Source: Prorocentrum cordatum (taxonomy: Eukaryota > Sar > Dinophyceae > Prorocentrales > Prorocentraceae). From it: a stretch of 40,000 nucleotides of DNA. The stretch is taken from assembly GCA_963575745.1 (NCBI GenBank), contig CAUYUJ010007486.1:1-40000 (forward strand). Reading direction: 5' to 3'. The notes under the pieces are model-generated. The model saw nothing but the letters and a program-made list of their open reading frames with translations, was not told the origin of the DNA and made no database searches. A program made the translations under genes and the position numbers. Of the stretch, positions 29,063 to 37,509 are shown piece by piece; within the stretch, counting starts at the first letter, position 1, and every line of letters begins with the position of its first letter.

Positions 29063-30314
29063 ACCTACGAACGAGGCTGTTCTTGGCAGCGCACGCCTGG
29101 AGCATGACGTCCGTCGGCGTCAGAGTGCCACTGCTCAATTCCGTTTTGATGTTTTCGGCGAGCTTGTAGAAAACCATTTTGAGCACGCCGCTGTGGCGCT
29201 CTACTAAGCCCGCAGAGGCGGGAGTATGAGGAGGAATCCAAAAATGCCTTGTGCCGTGATGCATCAAGAACGTTTCTACCTCCTTGTTCTGATACTCGCC
29301 GCCGTTGTCCGTAAGAACGCTGCGCGGGAGACATCCGTAGACCGACTGCCACCTTGAGAGGGCAGCAAGTGTTCCAGAAGGTTCACGGGTGCACGTATAC
29401 TCCGCGAGCGACCACTTCGAGAATGAATCGACCATGTGGTGAAAGATGCACTTGCTTCCGCATACTGACACTTCAAAGGTATCAATACACACAAGGTCGT
29501 GTACATTTCTCGCAGACATGCCAGAAGTCTTCGGGTGCGCGTGTGGTTTACGGAACTTGTCACAGATCTTGCAACACTTCGTGACTTGTTCGGCAAGCTC
29601 TCTGACCTGTGGCATTGTCTCGGGAAGCAAGGCAGGAGTGATACGTCGCATCAACTGGTCCACGGTCGGGTGCGCGAGCTTGTCGTGCATCCGTTTGAGA
29701 CCAGCTTCCGTCTGAAGGTCGGCGCGAAGTTGCTCCAGCCGCGGCGGAAGAGACACCGCGAAGGCTCTCGGGTGCTCTTGAACGGTCACAGTCTCGAAAG
29801 CTGCTGCGTCACTAAGAGGCGCAAAATCGCAGTCATGTGCCTCTGTTGCTACCGCGGCAACACTGTTGAGCAACATGAGAGGGAACAGGTAATGTCCCGC
29901 ACTCGAAGTTTTCAGTTTGACAGTGGTGCCTGTGGCTTTCGAGTACATGGTGTCCTTTTCGAAGTCGATCACTGCTTTCACATTATTTAGCTGCGGCTTT
30001 CCCAACGAGAAAGGCGTGGCCTTTGTCTGTTCGGGGCCAGTGTTCAGCACTTCGAACTCTGTGGTGGCATTCAGGTGTTGGACAGGTACGGTTGCAACGG
30101 CTTCCGCCGTCTTCGGGTCGCCACCAGCGAACCGATACTTCGTGTTCGACGGCCTTTCGCTCACGTAGAGCTCGGGGCACTCCTGCTGAAGCAAGGCCTT
30201 GAAGTTTTCCAGGCGTTTCTTGCTGACCATGCCCTTGGAGCAACCAGAGTCTATGATGGCCTCGTGGTCACCAATGTCTGCGTGCATGCTGTCTTCTAAC
30301 ACGGTCGCAGGCAA
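29001..30314 (-). CDS. Copia aspartic protease and DD35E integrase
   Basis: Residues count from 30314, which is a TTG and not a true start; this is an internal part of Gag-Pol. The protease has AIIDSGCSKGMV with Asp22-Ser-Gly (the active-site triad is usually DTG or DSG) and a flap-like YRFAGGDP. The integrase zinc domain is His210, His215 and C-x3-C or C-x2-C at 247/248 and 251. The catalytic core is CIDTFEV (Asp278), LTDNGGEYQ (Asp336) and GLVERHSG (Glu372), giving the D, D-35-E spacing of retroviral-type integrases. All catalytic residues are present. The domain ends at the seven-T run and goes on in the adjacent ORF. Cleaves Gag-Pol and inserts cDNA with a 5-bp stagger, matching the target duplication seen. 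Confidence 0.93.
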   Translation of the reverse strand: MPATVLEDSMHADIGDHEAIIDSGCSKGMVSKKRLENFKALLQQECPELYVSERPSNTKYRFAGGDPKTAEAVATVPVQHLNATTEFEVLNTGPEQTKATPFSLGKPQLNNVKAVIDFEKDTMYSKATGTTVKLKTSSAGHYLFPLMLLNSVAAVATEAHDCDFAPLSDAAAFETVTVQEHPRAFAVSLPPRLEQLRADLQTEAGLKRMHDKLAHPTVDQLMRRITPALLPETMPQVRELAEQVTKCCKICDKFRKPHAHPKTSGMSARNVHDLVCIDTFEVSVCGSKCIFHHMVDSFSKWSLAEYTCTREPSGTLAALSRWQSVYGCLPRSVLTDNGGEYQNKEVETFLMHHGTRHFWIPPHTPASAGLVERHSGVLKMVFYKLAENIKTELSSGTLTPTDVMLQACAAKNSLVRRCVFFRSVPRSRKQQFLRPDR

Positions 30315-31075
30315 AGCTGCTGCTGTTCCGCCCTTTTCTTCTCCAGCGTGGTGTCGCGACCGTCGTCGTTGTCGTCGCTGTCGTGCTCAGAGTCGTCTTC
30401 GTCTTCGTCGTCGTAACCGCCGCTTCCGCGCCTCTCTGGGGCAAGGCCCAAGCACCAGCACGGCTCGCAGAGGCCCATGTCCACTGGGGTGCACGGCTCG
30501 CACGCGAAGAACGCGCCGCCGCACTCGGTGTGGCACATGCACTTGTACTGCGACATCACTTTGCCACAGCAGCTGACCTGAACGACGCGGCGCGGACAAC
30601 CGTCGCTGCGGGCAGCCACAGGCGGCACTACGGACGAGGCGCAAGCGTCATCCTTTCCACCAGCCGGGAAGCTCCAGCACGGCGGTCCAGAAGACGTTGC
30701 TTGGCTGCTGTCTTTTCCACCAGCCGGGAAACTCCAGCACAGCGGTCCAGACGAAGGGGCAGCCGTGGACGACGACGCTGGTTGCCTGTTGCCTTTTCCA
30801 CCGGCTGGGAAGCCCGAGCACGGCGGCCCAGACAAGGAGGCTGACGACGACGCTGGTTGGCTGCTGCCTTTTCCACCGGCTGGGAAGCCCGAGCACGGCG
30901 GTCCAGACGCAGAAGCAGCCATAAACGACCACGCGAGGATTGCGGACGCATCCGGGTCCTGGTGCTGCGTGTAGTTCCAGTCCGTTGCGGCCCAGTCAGG
31001 GCTCTCGGACCAACCGCCAATCCAGCTTTCCCACTCGTCGGCGGCGAAAGCGAATGACGATTTTCCTTTTGCTTG
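30296..31075 (-). pseudogene. Copia Gag C-terminal part: Trp-rich, GPPC repeats, Cys-rich and acidic regions
   Basis: Read in one frame from about 31060. A Trp-rich acidic segment (AADEWESWIGGWSESPDW) leads into four copies of a repeat of the type GPPC-x3-PAGGK (30658-30920). A cluster of about ten Cys plus His follows (CCGKVMSQYKCMCHTECGG, then FACEPC and LCEPCWC, about 30450-30590), likely metal-binding. Then comes an acidic run (DDEDEDDSEHDSDDNDDG) before TAA. The protease follows at once in another frame, so a frameshift, programmed or mutational, lies near 30310. This combination is not part of the usual copia Gag; I infer RNA or metal binding only from composition. Confidence 0.65.
30655..30915 (-). 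repeat. Four-unit GPPC-PAGGK coding minisatellite
   Basis: On the plus strand units start TTTTCCACC-GC-GGGAA and include CAGCACGGCGGTCCAGA. Starts are at about 30655, 30713, 30795 and 30868, with spacings from 58 to 82 bases. The encoded motif GPPC or GPLC, three residues, PAGGK is conserved although the linkers (Ser/Ala/Gln) vary. Related units sit at 26715-26755 (GPPCCGLPAGGK) and 28385-28430 (GPASLGFPAAGN) in Pol. Confidence 0.85.
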
Positions 31076-31814
31076 GCTCTTCCCTGCCTGGGATTTGCCC
31101 TTGCTCTTGTTGCTTTTGGTTTGCTAGTCGCGGGCTTCGGCTGTCCGCTCGAGTAGCCCTTGGACCAGCTTCCTTTGCCTTTTCCCAAAGGCGTTTTGCC
31201 AGTCTTGCCCTTGTCAATGCCCTTGCCTTTTGATTTGGTGGGTGTGGGCATTTGTCGACCCAGTGGCTTGGACTGCCACACCGCAAACAGCTTTTTGGTG
31301 CCGTAGTTTGCTTCTTCTGTCCAACTAGCTTCCTGCCAGCTCTGTTCGCCCCAGTCTTGTTCAAAGCCCTCTGAAGGCCAGTCTTCCCAGGCTTCGTAGC
31401 CTTGGTGCTCCGCCGTTTTGGCTAAAGGGTTGTCTCCTAGTACTTTAAAGATCGCACTCTTGGTCTTAGCTAAAGTCAGAGTGGCGTCCAAGTCGAGTCT
31501 CGTCGACAAGTTGCTCAGTTGTTGTTGCGTGAGTTGTGCGTTGATTTGATGATCCAAATCAACGATTTCACAAAACCCTCTAAGACAACGAACCTATCCT
31601 GGTCTACTTCCTGTAGCAGGCGGAACGACTCGTTCACGTAGTCTTCTACTTTCTGGTTACCCCGTTTCAACTCCAGCCAGGAAGCAAAACGGATGATCTT
31701 AGCTACGTCGTCTTTTGTTCTGTTTTCTGTTTGCATGAACTCTACCAAGTAATCGAAACCTAACTTCCCAGTTGCTCCGGTTTCGCCTACAGGGTCGCTA
31801 CTAAGATGGCTCAT
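31060..31814 (-). pseudogene. Copia Gag N-terminal part and zinc knuckle
   Basis: The start is a true ATG at 31814 (MSHLSSDPVGETGATGKLGF), about 260 bases inside the 5' LTR. The first ~85 residues look like the copia Gag core (AKIIRFASWLELKRGNQKVE, DRFVVLEGFVKSL). The reading then passes at about 31560 to a frame with QINAQLTQQQLSNLSTRLDL, and near 31300 back to a frame holding CLRCGSPSHWVDKCP (31246-31291), a CX2CX4HX4C RNA-binding knuckle. A Lys/Gly-rich segment (TKSKGKGIDKGKTGKTPLGK) follows in another frame. Gag packages the element RNA. At least three frameshifts break this copy. Confidence 0.85.
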
Positions 31815-32070
31815 GTCTAACAGCTTGGTTTGGTTTTTAAACGTTGTTCGCAGAAAAACCTCTGGACTTGACGCGGGGGCCGATAGTCGTAGCTTTCAGC
31901 TCGGTGCTCAGATGCCACGCTTGCAGGTCTTCTCCATAGCTTTCCCAGCTTTGCGATGGACCGGCTATTGGGCAGGCTTTCACACCAGATCCCTCGAAGA
32001 TGGCGGATGTCATGGCCGATGACGATCTGCCGATCTGGGATCCCCGCGCGCGCTAGTCCGTGGAGCCGTA

Positions 32071-32082
32071 GCTCCGCTACCA
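32071..32082 (-). promoter_or_regulatory. Copia primer-binding site
   Basis: Minus strand TGGTAGCGGAGC starts four bases (TAGT) after the end of the 5' LTR. It would pair with a tRNA ending GCTCCGCTACCA. Initiator tRNA-Met is the usual copia primer (TGGTATCAGAGC in plants), and the TGGTA-C-GAGC pattern is similar, but the dinoflagellate tRNA was not available to compare. Confidence 0.75.
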
Positions 32083-32086
32083 ACTA

Positions 32087-32272
32087 TGTCGATCTCGGAT
32101 CGGTTCGTCGATCGAGGATCGCATCTTTTCCCGGAAGGGCGCCCTGGCTCAAGGGCCCTAAACGGCAGCGGGGCGCAAGAGCATCAGGAAAGATGGGGGG
32201 CAAGGAGAAACAAGGCGAGAAGGATGAAGCGAGAGGTGACACATCTAAATGGTGAAGGGCATACGATTGACA
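32087..32272 (-). repeat. 5' LTR of copia element
   Basis: On the minus strand it starts TGTCAATCG and ends GATCGACA, 186 bases. It is about 97% identical to the 25454-25639 copy. Transcription of the element would start inside it toward lower coordinates, antisense to the LHC retrogene. The plus strand contains TGGCTCAAG at 32145-32153, like the end of the spliced leader, but in the wrong orientation for the element. Confidence 0.92.
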
Positions 32273-32277
32273 GCTGG
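32273..32277. repeat. Target-site duplication, right copy (GCTGG)
   Basis: GCTGG next to the 5' LTR, matching 25449-25453. Confidence 0.75.
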
Positions 32278-32640
32278 CGGCGGCGGCCCGCCCTCCGATG
32301 CGCTCACCGCGGCCGCCGCCGCCGCGCGCGCCGCTGCGCTGGGGCCTGCTGCCGCCGCCGCCGCGGCCGCCCCTGGCGGGCCGCTGGCGGCGGCCGCTGT
32401 TCGTGACGCTGGGAGCGGCGGCTGGCTGGCGGCGGCCGCCGGTACCGCCGCGCCTGCGGAGGCGCCCTCCGCGGCCGCTGCCGCCACCGCCGCCGCCGCC
32501 GCCGCGGCCGCCTCTGGCGGCCCGCTGGCGGCGGCCGCCGCTGTTGGCCTCCCTGGTCACCCCGCTGCACGCCTTCGTGAGCGAGTTGGGCGTGCTGGCG
32601 CTGGTGGGCTCCTGCACGCCCCCTCGAGGGCCCCCAGCGA
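32278..32640 (+). repeat. Ala-codon GCC/GCG expansion with internal duplication
   Basis: GC-only triplets encode long Ala runs. A segment ending CCGCTGGCGGCGGCC-GCTGTT occurs at about 32347-32402 and again at 32490-32548. It is in frame with the N-terminal codons left of copia and with the LHC units. At 32556-32612 the DNA (CCCCGCTGCACGCC, then GCGAGTTGGGCGTG) matches 32827-32880, the inter-unit linker of the LHC polyprotein, but in another frame, which shows a frame disruption inside this leader. Confidence 0.75.
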
Positions 32641-33535
32641 CTACGTGAATGGCGGCTTCCTGGGCGTACCCCACGGCAGCACCAAGCCGGCCGGCGAGAC
32701 CAAGCCCCTCGAGCTGAACGCCGAGACCGCGAACGGAAGGCTGGCAATGATGGCGTTCATCGGGATGTTCTACCCGGACTGCCTCTCGGGCAGCGCGCGG
32801 GGCGATTGGGCGCTGCACACGGACTCCCCGCTGCACGCCTCCGAGTGCGAGCTGGGCGCGCAGGCGCCAGTGGACTTCTGGGACCCCGCAGGCTTCACGA
32901 AGGACGGCGACGCCGCGGCCTTCAAGAAGTGCCGCGAGGCAGAGATCAAGCATGGGCGCGTGAGCATGCTTGCCACGATGGGCTACATCACGCCCGAGGT
33001 TACTGGCAACTTTCCTGGCGAGACCACCCCGTCTCTCCAGGTGAAATTCGAGGACATCCCGATCGGGATGGCTGCCCTCTCCAAGGTGACAGGACCCGGC
33101 TGGCTGCAGATCGCGGCGCACCGCCTCCATTGCGAGTCGGGCCCGTTCGGGTACAATTCGGAACTTAGCAGGAAGCCTGGCGAGCTCGGATGGAGGCCCA
33201 TCGGTCTCTTCAGCACTGACGCCACGGTCAGGCAGCGCAGGTTGAATGCCGAGATCGCGAACGACCGCCTGGCCACGATGGCGAACCCCAGCGCCATCTC
33301 CGAAGTCCCCGCGGCAGACTTGGGACAAGTCTCGGCCTACTGTACGCTTTGCGAGCTGTTCCAGAAGCAGTCTGCTGGCACCGACGTCTCGGCGGGCGAC
33401 TTCGACTGGAAGATGCTGACGGCCAGCGTCGCCTCGGCCAGGCGGTCGCAGTCGGCGGCCAGGACTGCCTACTTCCGCCTGGCATCTACTGCGTTCATCG
33501 GCATGCTCTTCCAGGAATTGGAGGGCGGCCCTCCT
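32640..33535 (+). pseudogene. Light-harvesting chlorophyll a/c-binding polyprotein, degenerate
   Basis: One frame encodes pieces of at least three LHC units. Unit A leaves only its third helix, LELNAETANGRLAMMAFIGM (32707-32766). The linker GDWALHTDSPLHASECELGA follows. Unit B is nearly whole: APVDFWDPAGFTKDGD, helix one EIKHGRVSMLATMGYITPEV (32941-33000), FPGE, a middle part (FEDIPIGMAALSKVTGPGW) and helix three NAEIANDRLATMAN (33245-33288), where the usual Gly of NGR is Asp. Unit C is a remnant: FDWKMLTAS (33403) to FRLASTAFIGMLFQELEGG. Dinoflagellate peridinin/chlorophyll a-c LHCs are nuclear polyproteins cut in the plastid, which fits the tandem units. Missing helices, odd residues and the copia insertion mark it as a pseudogene. 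Chlorophyll-ligating Glu and the Glu-Arg pairs survive in the readable helices. Confidence 0.88.
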
Positions 33536-34207
33536 CCTCCTTTTACTCCCCCCGTCACGGGATCAGGAACCCAGAATTTCGAGGCGGCTGCAGCCCTGGT
33601 GAACAGGACGACTGACGACCTTCCGGAGGATCCTGCCATGACGGAAACGGGGCCCGTTAAGCCGGAAGGGAGCGCGGTTTCGATACTACCGAATCCCAGA
33701 AGTGAAATGGGGCCCGTTGGGTCAGATACAAATCGCGGCGCCTCGAGCCCCAGCCCTGGCCCCGAAGACCGCCCTGAGCATGGACCACCTCAACGCCCCG
33801 CGACGACGACAGACGACCATCCTGAGGATCCTGCCACGCACATTGACATATCGGAGCATAGCAACAGCAGGAGCGGCAACGTGCCACCCCCCGTTTCGTC
33901 GACAGACGATGACGTCCCAGAGGGGAAACGAGATGCGTTGGAGGCAGAGGTCATGATACCACCCCCCGCAGCGCGGTCAGACGATGACGCCCCAGCGGGG
34001 AACCGAGACGAGGCCGCCTGCGGTGACCAGTGTACAGCTCACACTAGCGACCCCCCCTTCAGCTGCACCAGCAGGCCAGAGGAAAGGAGCGGGAAGGCAC
34101 TGCGAAAACCGTGGAGGCTGCGGAAGCCGCGGAGCACCCCCCTCAGGACAATCAGTCCGGCAGCAGTCCTCTGGGAGAGCCACGCACCTTGCAGGAAGAC
34201 CAGGTAG
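33536..34207 (+). pseudogene. Pro/Asp-rich reading region with DDxPE repeats
   Basis: Same frame as the LHC units, continuing to a TAG at 34205. It is low complexity, with four variants of an acidic peptide: DDLPEDPAM (about 33612), DDHPEDPAT (about 33810), DDDVPEGKRD (about 33905) and DDDAPAGNRD (about 33980). The last two come from a 36-base direct DNA repeat (GACGATGACG-CCCAG-GGGGAA). No family is recognised. Whether it was ever part of the LHC protein or is a different element fused to its decayed end is unclear. Confidence 0.4.
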
Positions 34208-35155
34208 CAACCACCCGGACCCAGGACAGCGAAGCCATCCGCTGGCTCGTCGAGAGAGACCTCTTCGCGCCTATCAGCCCTCCTTCCCCCGTCAGTGAGC
34301 TTCTTATGGACGGCGCGCCTCAGACGCCCCTGCCAGGCGCCCAGGGCACCACTGGCGAAGCAGCTTGCGCCCCGGCTGAACCAATGGCACCCCAGAGGCC
34401 GGCGCGAGCCCCGCGCTGCCCCGAGGGGACGCACCTGGGAGCGACGGCGGACACAGACCCGGAGGCGAACGCCAGCGAAAAAGGGCTTCTCCCCGCGTGC
34501 CACAAGGCTGCGTCTGCCCTGGCCGCCCGACGTGACCCGACCCCAGCCTGGCGGCCAACCACGCGGCCTGCACTTCCCCGCCAAACCCCGCCAGGCGGGC
34601 GGGCAGCTGGAGCTGCCCCGAGCAGATTTCGATCCCCCCAGCCAGGACAACGAGGCCCGCACGGTGGAGGCGTGCAGCCAGGAGATTCGGCGGCACCAGA
34701 GGCCCGACCCGCGTCAGCGGCCAGAGCCCAGGGACCCCGACGCTGGACATCGACTGTACAAAACAGGAATCAACAACATCCAGTGGGACCTCCCCGGGGA
34801 GACACCTGGCGAGACGATGCGCCGACTCCAAGTCACACTGGGACCGGTGTTCACGGACACCTGGCACGCCTTCGCCAAGCAGCAGCGAGTGCCCGGCAGC
34901 AAGGGCGCGCTCGACCCGCTCCGGCACGACCCGCAAACCTGCCACCGCTTCCTGGAATCCTTCCGCGGCCACAATTGCGACGTACGGGTCCTAAGCGACG
35001 CGCTGGACCTCGACGTCAACTGGACTCGGCCGCGGCAGCTGCAACAGGGTCGGAACGGCGGAGTGAACAGGGAGCACCACGCGACAAAGGGCCACCCGAA
35101 CCACCAGGCCCCCAGGGATCGCAAAACACGATGGAGGGCCGTCGCCCCACAGTAG
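34111..35155 (+). pseudogene. Uncharacterised ORF with DP-RH-FL signature at its C-terminus
   Basis: Two frames look coding: 34111 to about 34560 (QDSEAIRWLVERDLFAPISP near 34225) and then the frame ending with TAG at 35153. The second frame ends with an ordered segment, GINNIQWDLPGETPGETMRR, TWHAFAKQQRVPGS and GALDPLRHDPQTCHRFLESF, about 34765-34965. The spacing DP-x-RH, seven residues, FL is the same as in the LINE C-terminal domain at about 22490-22530. It could be the tail of a second, truncated element of related type. No catalytic motif is present. Confidence 0.45.
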
Positions 35156-35400
35156 CCCCAGCTTCTGTCTCGTTCAGAACTTCCACCTCTTCCTCTTGGC
35201 GGTTGTCTACGTGCTGCGTGTGTGGCTATACCGTCGGCTTCAGTCCTTTTCTCCTCTGCCTGCGTGCTGCGCGTGTGGCTATACCGTGGACAGCTTGGTT
35301 TTCTACTATGGGATACACCTTCTCTGTCGACTACGAGTTGTACACCGTACTCAGCAGCGCGATTGGGTTTCTCTTTCATCTTCACTCTTGGTTATGACTG
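35156..35400. repeat. 54-base direct repeat (GTGCTGCG-GTGTGGCTATACCGT)
   Basis: TGCTGCGTGTGTGGCTATACC at about 35213-35233 recurs as TGCTGCGCGTGTGGCTATACC at about 35267-35287, with C/T-rich spacers. No coding function is apparent; it follows the stop of the preceding ORF and may be 3' noncoding sequence of the same element. Confidence 0.6.
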
Positions 35401-35745
35401 ACTGTTGTCGGACGTGCCGTGCTTCTCCACTGGAGGATGCACGCCGCGAGGGTGCGCGGCGGCGGTGGAGGACGCGCCTGGAGGAAGACGCGCGGCACCC
35501 AGGGAAGGCTGCAGCACAGACCCCCCGCCTGGTGGACAGGCGAGCAGGACCCCCCCGCGGTGACTGCAGTACATCCACAGGGAGCGGTGGAGAGATCAAG
35601 CAGACGCGACCCTGGCCGGTCAGCACCGTCACTGCGGGCCGCCTCATCCTCATCCTCCTCCAATTCACCAGCTTGTTCGGCTATCGGCTGCGCCCCCCTT
35701 CCCCCCCTTCCCCCCTGGGTCAGCACTGCATACATTGCCTGGGCC
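35401..35745. other. Unassigned GC-rich spacer
   Basis: Open frames exist on both strands but change phase and show only Arg/Pro bias. A variant of the CCACAGGGAGCGGTGGAG hairpin unit of 36480-37115 occurs at about 35574-35593. Confidence 0.4.
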
Positions 35746-36250
35746 GGCCCCGACCGCGGCGACACGCCGACGACGGCGCCGACGGCGACGCCTTTTCCCC
35801 CCCTCCTGCGACGCCAACGTCGACGACGGAGCCGACTGCGACGCCCGACCCGGCTTCGACTGGGACGCTTGCGCCGACGACGGCGCCGACAGCGACGCCC
35901 TGTCCGTCTCCGACATACTCTGTCTGCGCGTCGCAGGGGCTCGCCTCGGAGTCGTCGGATGCGGTGACCCGCGCGGCCAGCGCACGTCGCCAGGATACGG
36001 CACGGGCAGCTCGGCAGGTGTGGTTCGGCGACTGAGCGACGCCTAATCCGGCTCCCACTGCAACGCCAGAGCCGACGTCGGAGCCGATTGCGACGCCCGA
36101 CCCGGCTTTGACTGCGACGCTGCGCCGACGACGGAGCCGACGGCGACGCCCTATCCGACCCCGACATGCACCCCAGGCTGCGTGTCGCAGGGGCTCGTGT
36201 GATGTGACGACGGCTGCGGTGGCTCGCGCGGCCAGTGTTCGGTGCCCGAT
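35746..36250 (+). repeat. Duplicated Thr-Pro-rich coding-like block
   Basis: The frame ending at TGA 36033 contains ATPTSTTEPTATPDPASTGT (about 35813) and PTTAPTATPCPSPTYSVCAS (about 35878). About 260-270 bases later a second version reads EPTSEPIATPDPALTAT (about 36067) and, in another frame, PTTEPTATPYPTPTC. The copies are colinear, so a segment of about 270 bases was duplicated and then gained indels. Thr-Pro repeats resemble surface or secreted glycoproteins of protists, but no signal peptide or start can be tied to them, so they may be satellite sequence. Confidence 0.55.
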
Positions 36251-36480
36251 CCTTGGACGCCTGCGCCCCGAGTTTCTCCTGGCCTCCCGCCCCCCGGCGC
36301 TGGGCGACACGCTGCCCGTTCGCCCCCCTTTGCGCGTCGCCGAGGTCGCCGCTTCGGCTCGCTGGCCGCCTTCTTTGTGCGTGGTTTCTCTGTGTCCGGG
36401 GCGCGCGAGCAACAACCAGGAAGGCAGAGGCCTGCGGAGTGGAGATCCAGGGCACCAACGATGTGACAGCATTGTCCTCC
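36251..36480. other. Unassigned spacer
   Basis: About 230 bases with Pro/Arg bias in every frame; no domain and no clear repeat. Confidence 0.4.
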
Positions 36481-36489
36481 GCCATTGGA

Positions 36490-37115
36490 CTGGCGCGTTG
36501 TTCCCCCCCCGCGGTCGCTGAAGACCCTCCACAGGGAGCGGTGGGGGGATCACAGAGGTGACTCCGACATTGGCCTGACGCCCCCCCCCCTGCGGTCACT
36601 GACGACCCTCCACTGGGAGCGGTGGAGGAATCACAGAGGTGACTCCGACCGGTGTTGTTTCCCCCGCGGCCACTCAAGACCCTCCACAGGGAGCGGTGGA
36701 GGGATCACAGAGGTGACTCCGACCACACAGCATCGACATAGGCGCCGCCTCTTCATCCCCCAGGCTGCGCTGCTCTGGGCAGGTGACAGCGCAGTCCCCC
36801 ACCGTGGTCTGGCGCATTGTTCCCCCCGCGGTCGCGGAGGACCTTCCGCGAGGAACGGTGGAGGCATCACAGAGGTGACTCCGACCGGTGTTGTTTCCCC
36901 CGCGGTCACTCAAGACCCTCCACAGGGAGCGGTGGAGGGATCACAGAAGTGACTCCGACCACACAGCATCGACATAGGCGCCGCCTCTTCATCCCCCAGG
37001 CTGCGCTGCTCTGGGCAGGTGACAGCGCAGTCCCCCACCGTGGTCTGGCGCATTGTTCCCCCCGCGGTCGCGGAGGACCTTCCGCGAGGAACGGTGGAGG
37101 CATCGCAGAGGCCGC
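36490..37115. repeat. Tandem repeats with hairpin unit, including a 236-bp duplication
   Basis: The unit CCGCGGTCNC-GA-GACCCTCCAC-AGGGAGCG-GTGGAGGG-ATCACAGAGGTGACTCCGAC is present in variants near 36510, 36590, 36665, 36825, 36900 and 37060. CCCTCCAC pairs with GTGGAGGG around an 8-base loop. From about 36648 two 236-bp super-units follow each other (36648-36883 and 36884 onward), differing in a few bases; each holds one standard and one variant hairpin. Confidence 0.88.
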
Positions 37116-37505
37116 AGTACTCACTGCGTCTACATTGGCGTCGCCCCTCCCTCCTCCTCCGTCTATTTATTCACTGGATTGTGCGGCTATCGGTTGCGTC
37201 TCCCCTCCTCCTCTTCCTCTCGTGCTGATACGGCGCACCGCGCCACGCGAATTCCCCCCTACCGAGGCTCCACTGGAGCACTCGGGCATCCATGGCACCT
37301 GGAGGCTCTCTGGCAGGGCTCCGAGGTGCGGTCGGGCTGCGCGGCTGCCACGTGTTGTTTCGGACAACCCGGGTCTGCGGCAGTCCGCCCCCGCCGGTTC
37401 GATTCTTCCAGCCCCTGGAGCGGGCGCGGTTCGCCCGCGTGGTCTGGGAGTGGTTCGCGGCGCTTCAGGCGCTGGGCTACGGCTTGGCGCAGCCCGGCGC
37501 GCCAC
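37116..37505. other. No gene recognised
   Basis: Mixed C/T-rich sequence followed by GC-rich sequence. Frames such as 36817-37554 stay open but have no family features and cross the tandem repeats. Confidence 0.45.
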
Positions 37506-37509
37506 CCCG

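Larger units (their letters stand above)
25454..32272 (-). mobile_element. Ty1/copia LTR retrotransposon inserted in the LHC retrogene
   Basis: 6819 bp flanked by 186-bp direct LTRs and a 5-bp duplication. On the minus strand the order is 5' LTR, primer-binding site, Gag with zinc knuckle, protease, integrase, RT, RNase H, polypurine-like tract, 3' LTR. Integrase before RT defines Ty1/copia. LTRs differ at 5 of 186 positions by my count, so insertion was recent compared with the decay of the LINE. Despite that, Gag-Pol is split over three frames and the RT has lost its YVDD region, so this copy cannot have moved by its own RT in its present form. Confidence 0.95.
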
